37,177 nucleotides of DNA, taken from contig JBLFXJ010000032.1 of NCBI GenBank assembly GCA_047609825.1, positions 1 through 37,177 on the forward strand, read 5' to 3'. The notes under the pieces are model-generated. The model searched no databases. It was given only the letters and a program-made list of their open reading frames with translations, and was not told where the DNA came from. Below are positions 15,552-23,849 of the stretch, piece after piece. The translations under genes and the position numbers were made by a program. This stretch comes from GCA-2862545 sp047609825. GTDB taxonomy: Bacteria > Myxococcota_A > UBA796 > GCA-2862545. Every line of letters begins with the position of its first letter. Positions within the stretch are counted from its first letter, which is position 1.

Positions 15552-16891
15552 GCGTGCTGTTCTGGCTGCTCGCGGCGGCCCAGGTCGCCCATGGAGCGTG
15601 GTTCGAGAACGCCTTCTACGGCATCCAGTGCGACCTGGAGACGGTGAAGGGCACGCCATCGGAGGTGCTCGTCCAGCAGGCGCTGGTGACCAACGCTGCC
15701 ACCTACGGCGCGGCCCAGTTTGCCGACGAGATCCTGCTGCCCAATGTGTCGCGCATGGCGCGGGAATCGTACGACGGCAAGGCCGCCATTGGCGTGATCC
15801 GGGCCGACAGCATCTTCGGGATCGAGAACATCCCCGCGCGGGGCTGCGGCAACCGGGGCGGCATGGTGAATGCCCCGGTCGACCTGATGACCAATCGGCT
15901 GGGCCTGGCGTGGCAGGGCAAGTACATCGGGGTGTTCTACGCGGTGACCGTCAACGGCTACGGCATCCACCCGCTGCAGATCTCCCGCGCAACGGCTCCC
16001 TACATGTTGTTCGTCACCAACTTCGGCTATGGCGCGCTGGCTCCCCTGCTCCCGGCCGGCACCGACGTGGGCGAGCGATTCACCATGACCTGGGACTGGA
16101 TCGGCGGGCTGGTGTTCGCTCCCGGCGGCCTCGACGTGCGGCTCGGCTACGTCGGCTCCAAGGGCTTCTACTCGAACGTGGACGAAGAGAAGACCTCGAT
16201 CTTCCTGCGCTCTGTGCTCCAGGCCAGCCCGCTCACGGGTAAGCTGAACAACCTGCCCTACCTGATGACAGGGCTCGACCAGCTGCCCATCGGCGAAGAC
16301 GCGATGGAGAAGGTGGGCCGCACCCGGATCTACGGGCGCCGGCTCCGGTGGTACACAATCCCGGGCGCGCCGCTGGACCAGCTGGTGTCGGGCACCACCA
16401 GCACTTCTACAGGATCTACGCCGACCATACCCACCACGGGCACCACCGGAACCTCCGCGGCGGGGGATGGCGGCGGCGGGGTGCGCGACGCCCACTTCGA
16501 CCTGTACACGTTCCACATCGAACAGATCGGTCTGGCGAACGGGTGGCTCGACCTGAAGCTCATCGGGGCGTCCCGGCCAGCGCCGCTGATGCACGAGGCC
16601 AGCGTGGGCGTGCACAGCCCCGGGTACGACACGTACCGCCCGGGCGAGATGGACGAGGCGGGGTTCGGCGTGTGGGTCGGGGTGGTGACGATGCCGCCGG
16701 CCTGGCACTACGGCTCGGCGCCGGGGCCCAAGCCCACGCTCGTGATCGACGCCGGCGGTCCGCTCTCCACCACGGCTGGCTACATCCACGGCGGCGTGCG
16801 GATGAACCAGACCGAGGTGCTCGACATCCACCCGTACGCGATCAACGCGGTGTCGGTGTTCCTGGAGTACGTGGCGTCCCGCCGGGACTGA
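15548..16891 (+). CDS. Secreted protein of unknown function, coupled to the preceding lipoprotein
   Basis: 447 residues with a short signal peptide (MSVLFWLLAAAQVAHG, cleavage near AHG-AW). Residues about 17-280 are rich in aromatic residues and Gly with alternating strands (WQGKYIGVFYAVTVNGYG, MTWDWIGGLVFAPGGLDVRLGYVG), as in a beta-barrel or beta-sandwich. A Thr/Ser/Pro/Gly linker (GTTSTSTGSTPTIPTTGTTG, about 283-302) separates a second beta-rich domain of about 130 residues. It overlaps the upstream lipoprotein stop by ATGA. A surface complex with that lipoprotein is a reasonable inference. No enzyme motif is visible and the family is not recognised. Confidence 0.65.
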   Translation: MSVLFWLLAAAQVAHGAWFENAFYGIQCDLETVKGTPSEVLVQQALVTNAATYGAAQFADEILLPNVSRMARESYDGKAAIGVIRADSIFGIENIPARGCGNRGGMVNAPVDLMTNRLGLAWQGKYIGVFYAVTVNGYGIHPLQISRATAPYMLFVTNFGYGALAPLLPAGTDVGERFTMTWDWIGGLVFAPGGLDVRLGYVGSKGFYSNVDEEKTSIFLRSVLQASPLTGKLNNLPYLMTGLDQLPIGEDAMEKVGRTRIYGRRLRWYTIPGAPLDQLVSGTTSTSTGSTPTIPTTGTTGTSAAGDGGGGVRDAHFDLYTFHIEQIGLANGWLDLKLIGASRPAPLMHEASVGVHSPGYDTYRPGEMDEAGFGVWVGVVTMPPAWHYGSAPGPKPTLVIDAGGPLSTTAGYIHGGVRMNQTEVLDIHPYAINAVSVFLEYVASRRD

Positions 16892-16921
16892 GGGCATCAG
16901 GACCACACTCCGGCGTGGTGG

Positions 16922-17875
16922 TCATCGCCGGCGACCGCACTCGCCGAAGAACGCGAGCACCGCCTCCAGGTCGTCCCGGGTCCAGTCGTGGTCGCGGCCC
17001 GAGATCAAGCGCACCTGCACCACGGTCCCGCGTCGGCCGCCGGTGCTCGTCCACAGGGTGTCCGGTGGCAGGCGGTCAGGGAGGGCTGGGCGGGTGCGGT
17101 TGTGCCGAATCCACGCGCCGATGGACTGTCTGAGGCCGAGCTCGGTGTGGCCCTTGCCGTTGCCAGCGTCGTCATCTGGGAACGGTGGCACGACGGTGTC
17201 GTCCAGGCCGTGCAGGTGGAACACGCTCACCGGCGAGGCTCGGAATGCGGCAGGGTCGTTGCGGTGCTCGGGGTGGTCGGAGGTCGCCCGGCCCCCGATG
17301 CTGCCGCCGATCACGCCGATGCCACGGAGCCGGGCGGAGCGCTCGGCGGCGAGTCGGTAGGCCATCTTCGCGCCGTTGGAGAACCCGAACCCGAACACGC
17401 GCTCGGTGTCGATGGCGGCCTGTGCGGCGACCGCGTCCAGCAGCCGGTCCAGGTGCGCCACGTCGTCGGCGCCGCCCTCGAGCCCGGCGATGCTGTTGCC
17501 GGAGTTCCACGCGCAGCTGCGACCGTCCGACGCTGGCGAGCAGGTGCCGTCGGGGATCAGGACGACGAACGGGAACTCGGGCCCGAAGCGAGCCAGCTCC
17601 ATGCGCTGGGCGAGGTAGCGCCCGTCGGCGCCGCGGCCGTGCAGCGCGAGGATCAGCGGCATCGGCGCGGGATCGGCCGGGCGCGGGTGGTACAGCAGGT
17701 ACCGGCGACCGTCCAGGCTGTGTTCGGTGAGGGTGGAGCCGTCGGGGCTGGCCTTGTCGCCGCCCCGGCGGTCGGGGCCCGAGAACAGGCCGCAGCCGCT
17801 GATGGCGAGGAGTCCGGCGAGCAGTCCGCGGCGGCTCGGTCTGCTGACGGTGTCGAGTGGGGAGATACGCATCAT
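16922..17875 (-). CDS. LpqC-like esterase, Tat-type lipoprotein
   Basis: 317 residues, alpha/beta-hydrolase of the LpqC/polyhydroxybutyrate depolymerase family. The N-terminus has SRPSRRGLLAG, a twin-arginine-like motif, followed by LLAISGC with lipobox Cys28, so it may be exported by Tat and lipidated. Catalytic set: LALHGRGADG region, Ser166 in GFGFSNG, Asp226 in HGLDDTVVP, His296 in GRDHDWTR. It lacks the WPG seen after the His in its paralogue at 9832-10692. Likely an extracytoplasmic esterase of unknown substrate. It starts with two ATG codons in a row; TACACT lies four bases before the first and seven before the second, so translation may be leaderless. Converges with the gene at 15548. 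Confidence 0.85.
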   Translation of the reverse strand: MMRISPLDTVSRPSRRGLLAGLLAISGCGLFSGPDRRGGDKASPDGSTLTEHSLDGRRYLLYHPRPADPAPMPLILALHGRGADGRYLAQRMELARFGPEFPFVVLIPDGTCSPASDGRSCAWNSGNSIAGLEGGADDVAHLDRLLDAVAAQAAIDTERVFGFGFSNGAKMAYRLAAERSARLRGIGVIGGSIGGRATSDHPEHRNDPAAFRASPVSVFHLHGLDDTVVPPFPDDDAGNGKGHTELGLRQSIGAWIRHNRTRPALPDRLPPDTLWTSTGGRRGTVVQVRLISGRDHDWTRDDLEAVLAFFGECGRRR

Positions 17876-17879
17876 GGGG

Positions 17880-17885
17880 AGTGTA
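17880..17885 (-). promoter_or_regulatory. Candidate leaderless -10 box (TACACT) for the Tat-type esterase
   Basis: TACACT on the minus strand, then CCCC, then ATGATG. The seven-base distance to the second ATG is right for transcription starting at that codon. No Shine-Dalgarno sequence is possible in between. Confidence 0.45.
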
Positions 17886-18032
17886 GGCTGAACCTGTGCC
17901 GCGCGCCGCGGTGCCTGGACCCTGCCGCGGACTTGGGTCCGCGAAGTGCCTGACCCCGCGGCGGACTTGGGTCCGCACGCTGTGCGCGGGGCGATAGCTG
18001 ACGTCGCAACAGGGATCCCGCCTGGAGGCGCG

Positions 18033-19526
18033 ATGCAGATATCGAAGGAAGTAGCGAATGATCTGGCGTTGCTGGTCGGTGTGGGTGCCGACGCGCGGGA
18101 CTGCGTCGCGACGCTGACCGCGTGGCACGATGTGGCCCCCGAGGCGCTGCTCGACGCGGTGGAGGCTGCCATTGCCCAGCGTGCGGCGGTGACGCCGGCG
18201 CAGACGGACCTGGATCGGCTGGTGCGCGCCTTCGACCGGCTCGAGGCCGATGGCATCGTGACCGCCCAGGGCGTCGGCGCCACCTTGCACGACGCGCGCA
18301 TGGCGGCGTGGGAGCGCTCGTTCGACCTCGAGCTGGCCGCCGGTGCGCCATCGCGCGGGCTGTGCGTCTACTCCACCCAGGACGCGGCCTCGGCCTACGC
18401 CGGCGAGGGCCTGTACCTCGGGTTCGGCACCACTGAGGAGCTGTCGCCGGAGGCCGAGCGGGCGGCGGACGAGGCGGTGGGCGCGGACGTTGTTGCGGCG
18501 ATGCAAGCCGAAGGCCTGACCACCCAGTGGAATGGCTCGTCCGACACCCGCATCCTCGTGCGGATCGAGTGGCAGCACCGCGGCGTGGGCCCATTCGTGC
18601 CGACCCCGCTCGACCCCGACGCATTGCACGCTGACGTGCGGACCGAGGTGCGCGTCGGCGCGTACTGTCCAACCCGTGAGGACCTGCTCGAGCGGTGGAC
18701 CGAGCGGCAGCTCCGTCGGCCCGAGGGGCCCGCGCATGCGGAGTTCGTGGCGTTCGTCGACGCTCTGCTCCGTGAGGCGGAGGCTGAGGAGGCGCTCTGG
18801 GACGGGCCCACCCAGACCGACAGGCTGACCGCCGCCTTCGCCGTGCTGGAGGCTAGCGGAATCGCCACCCTTGCGGGCATACCGAGCACCCTCGCCGATG
18901 GCTGGGGAATGCTCGGCGCAGGTGGGCGGCCCGACGCCCGCGGCGGCGTGTTCTTCCACCAGCAGGACGTGCTCGACGCGCTGGACGGCGGAGGTCTGTG
19001 GCTCGCATTCGGAGGCTTGCAGGGCGATCACGTGGACCCTCGCGCGTCAGCGGCGGTAGGTGCCGAGGCGTTCGATGTGTTGACCGCCCACGGGTTCACC
19101 GTGACCTGGGATGGCTCGGCCGCGCACCGGCTGCGCCTGGCCCCCGCACCGTGGCAACCCCGCCGGTGGACCGCGCCCGCGCCGGTGTCGCCAAAGCGGA
19201 GCGTGTGGTCTCGCCTCGGCTTTGGCCGCCCACGCCCCATCGCCGACGACGCGCCCCTCCTCCGTCGACAGGCCGTGCTGCCGACCGCCATCACCTGGGT
19301 CCGCGCTCACCGCACCAGCACCGGCGTGGACGGCGCGCTCGCCCGGCGTGTGCGGGCTGCCGACCCGGGCTCCCAGGTGGGCGACTTGGGAATGCCGCTG
19401 ACCTTCGTGCCCACAGGCGGGCTGCTCCAACGCGTGGCCGTGCCGGCGGCGAACAACCTCCCGAGTGCCCGAGCCACCGCTCTGCTGCAGCGCGGCCGTC
19501 GCAGTCACGTAAGTCCTGAATCGTAG
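18033..19526 (+). CDS. Tandem DUF6891-like domain protein
   Basis: 497 residues with no signal peptide. Two related segments are visible: residues about 65-210 (DRLVRAFDRLEADGIVTAQGVG ... CVYSTQDAASAYAGEGLYLGFG ... TTQWNGSSDTRILVRIEW) and about 265-385 (DRLTAAFAVLEASGIATLAGIP ... VFFHQQDVLDALDGGGLWLAFGGL ... VTWDGSAAHRLRLAP). Both match the pattern of DUF6891 proteins, whose role is unknown. A basic, Arg-rich C-terminal extension of about 110 residues follows. ATG at 18033 is chosen because GGAGG lies just upstream and the helix of the N-terminal domain begins there. It is transcribed alone. An internal duplication and fusion of the domain is the notable point. Confidence 0.7.
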   Translation: MQISKEVANDLALLVGVGADARDCVATLTAWHDVAPEALLDAVEAAIAQRAAVTPAQTDLDRLVRAFDRLEADGIVTAQGVGATLHDARMAAWERSFDLELAAGAPSRGLCVYSTQDAASAYAGEGLYLGFGTTEELSPEAERAADEAVGADVVAAMQAEGLTTQWNGSSDTRILVRIEWQHRGVGPFVPTPLDPDALHADVRTEVRVGAYCPTREDLLERWTERQLRRPEGPAHAEFVAFVDALLREAEAEEALWDGPTQTDRLTAAFAVLEASGIATLAGIPSTLADGWGMLGAGGRPDARGGVFFHQQDVLDALDGGGLWLAFGGLQGDHVDPRASAAVGAEAFDVLTAHGFTVTWDGSAAHRLRLAPAPWQPRRWTAPAPVSPKRSVWSRLGFGRPRPIADDAPLLRRQAVLPTAITWVRAHRTSTGVDGALARRVRAADPGSQVGDLGMPLTFVPTGGLLQRVAVPAANNLPSARATALLQRGRRSHVSPES

Positions 19527-19888
19527 CGAGACGCGATTCTATAGACGGAAACTCGTCTTCACCCGGCCACAGCCCATCTGCTTCACCGCCACCCACCCAG
19601 CCGCGCCCCGAATCACCATCTCCGACCGCCCGCCCCCACCGCCCCGAATCCCCACCCAACCCCACCCCTGACTGGCCCAACACCCCCGCCGCCGCCCGGA
19701 CCTCCGCGAACGAAGGTGCCGTGCAAGTGGGGAGGACCCACGCCAGCAGGCACCGGCTCTCCCTGATCCCGTTCGAACCGCGATCATTGGCCAACCACAA
19801 CCATCGGCCTCACCCGATCCGTCCGAACCCCGACACCTCTCGCCCTCAGACCTCCCGCCTCATCCGTCCGACCGCAGCTACTACGAGC
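19527..19888. other. C-rich convergent spacer, no gene seen
   Basis: 362 bp between the 3' ends of the DUF6891-like gene (plus) and pyrC (minus). GAATCG (19518-19523) and CGATTC (19534-19539) make a small hairpin around the first stop codon. From about 19559 to 19720 the plus strand is very poor in G and rich in C, with many C-runs. A minus-strand reading frame crosses it but its antisense overlap with the DUF6891-like gene and biased composition make it unlikely to be real. Confidence 0.5.
19629..19668 (-). other. G-quadruplex-forming motif
   Basis: In 40 bases the plus strand carries seven C-runs of three to five (19629-31, 19633-37, 19642-45, 19650-53, 19655-57, 19660-63, 19665-68), separated by 1-4 bases, so the minus strand has seven G-runs. 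This exceeds the usual G3N1-7 rule for a quadruplex. It lies about 220 bp past the pyrC stop codon, on the pyrC sense strand, between convergent genes. A role in ending transcription or protecting the RNA end is inference. Confidence 0.6.
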
Positions 19889-20911
19889 TCACTCCCGAAC
19901 CCGCCACCTGACCGTCTCGCCCCCACGAAACACGCGCACCGTCTGTGCGCCGGCCTGCAGCGTCTCCGGCGGCACCCAGGCCTCCTTCACCAGGGTGACC
20001 GTCGCGCTGGGTCGTGGCAGCCCGTAGCAGTCGGCGCCGTGGTGGCTGGTGAAGCCCTCGAGCCGGTCCAGCGCGCCCTCGTCGTCGAACACCTCGGCGT
20101 AGGTGGGCAGCGCCGTGGGCGCGCAGAACACGCCGGCGCAGCCACAGTCCTGCTCCTTCCGATGCACTGCATGGGGGGCCGAATCCGTGCCCGCGAAGAA
20201 CCGGCCGTCACCGGAGCATGCCGCATCCACCAGCGCGCGCCGGTCGCCCTCCCGCTTCAGGATCGGCAGACAGTACGCGTGGGGGCGCAGGCCACCGGCG
20301 AACAGGGCGTTCCGGTTCCACCACAGGTGGTGCGGGGTGATGGAGGCCCAGGTGTTCGCGTGGGCCTCGACGAACTGCACCGCCTCTCGGGTAGTCGCGT
20401 GCTCCACCACGATGCGCAGCTCCGGCAGGGCCGCGCGGATCGGCGCCAGCACGTCGGCGAGGAACACGGCCTCGCGATCGAACACATCCACGCCCGGGTC
20501 GGTGACCTCGCCGTGCACGCACAGGGGCATGCCGATCGCGGCCATGCGCTCGAACACCGGCATGCGACCTGCAATGTCGGTCACCCCGTGGTGCGAGTTG
20601 GTGGTGGCGTTCGCTGGGTACAGCTTCATCGCCCGCCACACGCCGTCAGCAAACCCGGCCGCCACATCGGCTGGATCGGTGGTGTCGGTGAGGTAGCCAG
20701 CGAGCACTGGGGTGAATCCGGCAGGGGACTGCGCGGCGATCCGCGCGCGGTAGCCAGCGGCCTCGGCGGCCGTGGTCACCGGCGGCACCAGGTTCGGCAT
20801 CACCAGCGCCCGCCCGAAGTGGGCCGCGGTGGCGGGGAGGACGGCCGCGAGCATCTCGCCGTCCCGCAGGTGCACGTGCCAGTCGTCGGGTCGGGCCAGG
20901 GTCAGCATCAT
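19889..20911 (-). CDS. pyrC: Dihydroorotase (class II, PyrC)
   Basis: 340 residues, the length of class II PyrC. It catalyses the reversible cyclisation of N-carbamoyl-aspartate to dihydroorotate, the third step of de novo pyrimidine synthesis, in the cytosol. Zinc-site residues are all present: WHVHLRDG (His12, His14), carboxylated Lys96 in AMKLYPANATTNS, His133 in CVHGE, His171 in VEHAT, and catalytic Asp243 in GTDSAPH; the ITPHHLWWNRN substrate region is typical. Two ATG codons occur in a row at the start, with AAGG upstream. It begins 13 bases after the stop of the membrane-protein gene and is probably read from the same transcript. No other pyrimidine genes are in the window. Confidence 0.95.
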   Translation of the reverse strand: MMLTLARPDDWHVHLRDGEMLAAVLPATAAHFGRALVMPNLVPPVTTAAEAAGYRARIAAQSPAGFTPVLAGYLTDTTDPADVAAGFADGVWRAMKLYPANATTNSHHGVTDIAGRMPVFERMAAIGMPLCVHGEVTDPGVDVFDREAVFLADVLAPIRAALPELRIVVEHATTREAVQFVEAHANTWASITPHHLWWNRNALFAGGLRPHAYCLPILKREGDRRALVDAACSGDGRFFAGTDSAPHAVHRKEQDCGCAGVFCAPTALPTYAEVFDDEGALDRLEGFTSHHGADCYGLPRPSATVTLVKEAWVPPETLQAGAQTVRVFRGGETVRWRVRE

Positions 20912-20924
20912 CGAGGGTCTACCT

Positions 20925-22028
20925 TCAGAACTTCAGCTCGGGGGCGTCGGTGCCCCGACGGGCGAGCAGCCACGCCCGGCTGGTTGCCAGGTCGGTGATC
21001 GCCCGCGCGATGGGTACCGTGACGAGGAGGCCGACGCACAGCATCAGCATCCCGAGGATGAAGGCGCCGAGGATGATCAGGGCCTGAACGAAGCCGAACA
21101 CGAACAGGGTGACCCGGTTTCCGCTGGCCGCGCGCCACGACTGCAGCAGCGCGGTCCATGGGCCGCTGCGGTCGTAGACGGCGAACCATGGCGCCAGCAT
21201 CACCCCGAGTCCGGCGTAGACGACGCTGAATCCGCCCAGGACCAGCACCACGATACCCGTCGCCAGCAGCTCTGGGAAGGATTCCTCCATCTGCATGAAC
21301 CCGGCGGCGAAGCCGTAGAAGACCGCGGGGAGCACCGCCGCGACGAACACGGCGGCGAGCAACAGGCCGCCGAGGAGGCGGGTGAGCCAGATCGCCAGGG
21401 TCCGGTCCGCCGTGGTGAACACGGTGCTCGGCGCCGAGGTTCCCTCCACCAGGATGTCGCGGTGCACGGCGAGCCACCCGTTGGTCAGCCAGGCCTTGAT
21501 CAGCGACAGCACGATCGACAACACCAGCACCAATCCCACCACCACCACCGCTGCTGCTGCGATGGCGGCCACCATTGCGCCGTTGAACGCGTCGGGTGTG
21601 GCCTGGGCGAGGTGGTCGGCGGACAGGGAGAACACCAGCTGCCCGACGCTGTCGGTGTCGATGTCCTCCAACACGTCAGCCACATCGCTCAACCCGCCGT
21701 TGTTGTTGTTGCAGGCGTCGAGACCGGTGAGGAGGAATCCGCCGACAAACAGCGGAACCGGATGTGCTTTCACGGCCGCCCACCCGCGGTCGAACATCCC
21801 GCCGGTGCGGAAGGACCACGACAGATCGGACGGGAAGCCGGTGGATGCTCCGGCGATGGCGGCGTCTTCGTCCGGCGCGGAAAACGGCGAGGCGTCGCCG
21901 CCGTCGGCCGCAGATGCCTCGACCCCGACCGCGAGAGTGTCGAGCAGCACGAACAGCCCCGCGAGCACGGCTGCACCGACAACGAATCCAACCAACAACG
22001 CAACCAGGCTCATGCTGCCTCCAGCCAT
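20925..22028 (-). CDS. Polytopic membrane protein (DUF975/YIP1-like layout)
   Basis: 367 residues with about six or seven membrane helices: LVALLVGFVVGAAVLAGLFVLL at the N-terminus, an acidic extracytoplasmic stretch (about 35-70), a helix at PVPLFVGGFLLTGL, then long hydrophobic pairs at about 150-180, 215-250, 265-290 and 315-345. WAAVKAHPVPLFVGG and WTALLQSWRAASGNRVTLFVF are the kind of amphipathic entry helices seen in DUF975 and related families, but I cannot assign it firmly. Two starts are possible: the ATG at 22028, five bases after TACGCT (leaderless), or M6 at 22013, which has GGAGG six bases upstream. Upstream partner of pyrC; divergent from the protease gene. Confidence 0.7.
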   Translation of the reverse strand: MAGGSMSLVALLVGFVVGAAVLAGLFVLLDTLAVGVEASAADGGDASPFSAPDEDAAIAGASTGFPSDLSWSFRTGGMFDRGWAAVKAHPVPLFVGGFLLTGLDACNNNNGGLSDVADVLEDIDTDSVGQLVFSLSADHLAQATPDAFNGAMVAAIAAAAVVVVGLVLVLSIVLSLIKAWLTNGWLAVHRDILVEGTSAPSTVFTTADRTLAIWLTRLLGGLLLAAVFVAAVLPAVFYGFAAGFMQMEESFPELLATGIVVLVLGGFSVVYAGLGVMLAPWFAVYDRSGPWTALLQSWRAASGNRVTLFVFGFVQALIILGAFILGMLMLCVGLLVTVPIARAITDLATSRAWLLARRGTDAPELKF

Positions 22029-22033
22029 GCCCC

Positions 22034-22039
22034 AGCGTA
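22034..22039 (-). promoter_or_regulatory. Candidate -10 box (TACGCT) for the membrane protein-pyrC operon
   Basis: TACGCT on the minus strand, five bases (GGGGC) before the ATG at 22028. The predicted transcript would begin at or next to that ATG, but would also include the GGAGG site of the second candidate start at 22013. Confidence 0.45.
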
Positions 22040-22088
22040 CAACGAGTCAGCGGTGCGTGAAGTGAGGCGGCTTGCACGAACCGCGGGC

Positions 22089-22094
22089 TACGAT
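22089..22094 (+). promoter_or_regulatory. Candidate leaderless -10 box (TACGAT) for the subtilisin-like protease
   Basis: TACGAT, five bases (GGTCC), then the ATG at 22100. It lies back to back with the minus-strand TACGCT at 22034-22039 within a 71-bp spacer. No Shine-Dalgarno sequence or good -35 element. Confidence 0.45.
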
Positions 22095-22099
22095 GGTCC

Positions 22100-23830
22100 A
22101 TGCTCATGCTCCTGTTGATCGGCGCCGCGACGGCGTCCGATGTCTGGTGGTTCACCGGCGAAGGCCCCGAGACCGCCACGCTCGACAACGGCGTCGTCGG
22201 CGGCACGTCCGCGCGGCTCACCGGCCGGCTGGTGGCGAAAGCCTCCGATCCCGGCGCACTCGAGGCCCTGCCAGAGGTGGATCGGGTGTGGCCGCTCGCC
22301 GGCGACCGTGACCTGGTGGTGGTGCACCCGGCGCCCGGCGTGGACGAGGTGGCCCTGTCACGGGCGCTGCGCGACCGGCCGGATGTGCGGTGGGCGCACC
22401 CCGACATCGCGTGGAAGCTCGAGCCCGCCACCCTGCCCGACGACCCGTACGTCGCATCGCAGTGGCACCTGGAGAATGACGGCGAGAACGGCAGTCTGGT
22501 GGACGTGGACATCGACGCCGAGACCGCCTGGGTGTTCGCAACGGGCAAGGGCCAGACCATCGCCATCCTCGACACCGGGGTCGACCTCGACCACCCGGAC
22601 CTGAACGTGGTCAGCGGGTGGGACTACATCGACAAGGACGGCGATTCGTCGCCGGATCGGTCGTATGACGGCTGGCCCCATGGCACGGCATCGGCCGGGG
22701 TCGCGGCCGCGATCGGCAACAACGGCATCGGTGGCGCGGGCGTGGCCTACGACGCCGACCTGTACGCGATCAAGATGCTCGGCGGCTACCTCTCCGACGC
22801 CGAGATGTACGAGGCCTTCGTGGAGGCCGTCGATGCGGGTGCGTCGGTGCTGTCGAACTCGTGGGGCGCCTCCGACGAGTGCGCGAACATCGGCGTGAAC
22901 GTCGTGTACGAGGAGGGCCTCGACTACGTGGAGAAGGAGGGCCGCGGTGGGCTCGGCTCGGTGTTCGTGCAGTCCGCCGGCAACAGCGGGTGCGACTTCT
23001 CGAGCAACGGCGCGATGGTGAACAAGGCCGTGGTGGCCGTGGGGGCCATCGACAGCCGGGACCGGCGCGTTGGCTACTCGAGCTACGGCGCCCTGCTCGA
23101 CATCGTGGCACCCACCGGCCTGCTCACCACGGACGCCTCGGGCCCCGAGGGCTGGGGCCCGTATGGCGAGGACGATGACCACTGGCGCGACTACACCGGC
23201 ACCAGCGCGTCGGCCCCGGTGGTGGCAGGCGTGTTCGCGCTGATGTTCGAGGCGAACCCGCGACTCACGGCGAAGCGGGCCCGGCAGGTGCTGCGGTCGA
23301 CCGCCGAGAAGATCGACGTGCCCAACGGGGCCTATGACGCGGAGGGGTGGAGCCCGTACTACGGCTGGGGCCGGGTGGATGCGGGTGCCGCGGTGCTGGC
23401 TGTCGTGAACGAGGCGCCGCTGGCGCCGCAGGTGGTCGCTCCGGGCGCCGAGGCGCCGGAGGATGCCGTGGTCATCGCGTGGGAGCCCGCCATCGACGGT
23501 GATTCTGACGCGCTGAGCTACGAAATCGACTGGTGGTACGACGCATTCCCGAACCAGGTGAAGACCCTCGACGTGGACGGCACCCAGGTGGATGTGTCGG
23601 ACCTGGTGCAGTCCGGAGAGATCCTGCACTTCCAGGTGGCCGCGGTGGACATGTGGGGCCGCGGTCCGCTGTCCGAGCCGCAGCAGGTGCTCGCCGTGGA
23701 CCCGCCCGTGCGTCCCGACCCCGAGGTGGTGCGGGTGCCGGCGGGCGGCGGCGAAGACCCGGGCGGGTGCGACCAGGCCGGCGGAACGAGCGGGCTCGAG
23801 TGGACGCTCGGGGCGCTGAGCCGACGCTGA
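22100..23830 (+). CDS. Secreted subtilisin-family (S8) serine protease
   Basis: 576 residues. Signal peptide MLMLLLIGAATA, then an I9-like propeptide (about 20-110), and the S8 catalytic domain (about 115-405): Asp158 in ILDTGVDLDHPDLN, His194 in HGTASAG, oxyanion Asn295 in SAGNSGC, Ser369 in GTSASAP. A fibronectin type III-like domain follows (about 410-540: PLAPQVVAPGAEAPEDAVVIAW ... HFQVAAVDMWGRGPLSEPQ). The end, GGGEDPGGCDQAGGTSG then a short Trp/Leu stretch and RR, looks like a degenerate MYXO-CTERM tail without a full membrane helix. It should be exported and self-activated, and act on proteins outside the cell. Leaderless start likely. Converges with the MopE-like gene, 19 bp apart. 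Confidence 0.92.
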   Translation: MLMLLLIGAATASDVWWFTGEGPETATLDNGVVGGTSARLTGRLVAKASDPGALEALPEVDRVWPLAGDRDLVVVHPAPGVDEVALSRALRDRPDVRWAHPDIAWKLEPATLPDDPYVASQWHLENDGENGSLVDVDIDAETAWVFATGKGQTIAILDTGVDLDHPDLNVVSGWDYIDKDGDSSPDRSYDGWPHGTASAGVAAAIGNNGIGGAGVAYDADLYAIKMLGGYLSDAEMYEAFVEAVDAGASVLSNSWGASDECANIGVNVVYEEGLDYVEKEGRGGLGSVFVQSAGNSGCDFSSNGAMVNKAVVAVGAIDSRDRRVGYSSYGALLDIVAPTGLLTTDASGPEGWGPYGEDDDHWRDYTGTSASAPVVAGVFALMFEANPRLTAKRARQVLRSTAEKIDVPNGAYDAEGWSPYYGWGRVDAGAAVLAVVNEAPLAPQVVAPGAEAPEDAVVIAWEPAIDGDSDALSYEIDWWYDAFPNQVKTLDVDGTQVDVSDLVQSGEILHFQVAAVDMWGRGPLSEPQQVLAVDPPVRPDPEVVRVPAGGGEDPGGCDQAGGTSGLEWTLGALSRR

Positions 23831-23849
23831 CCGGGCGCTCGCGGCGGCG

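Noticed and set aside
19771..19779. GTTCGAACC as a possible tRNA T-loop
   Set aside because: No pairing T-stem, acceptor stem, D-arm or anticodon arm can be drawn on either strand.
19291..19800. Minus-strand open frame across the C-rich spacer
   Set aside because: More than 200 bases overlap antisense to the DUF6891-like gene; composition is driven by the G-runs.
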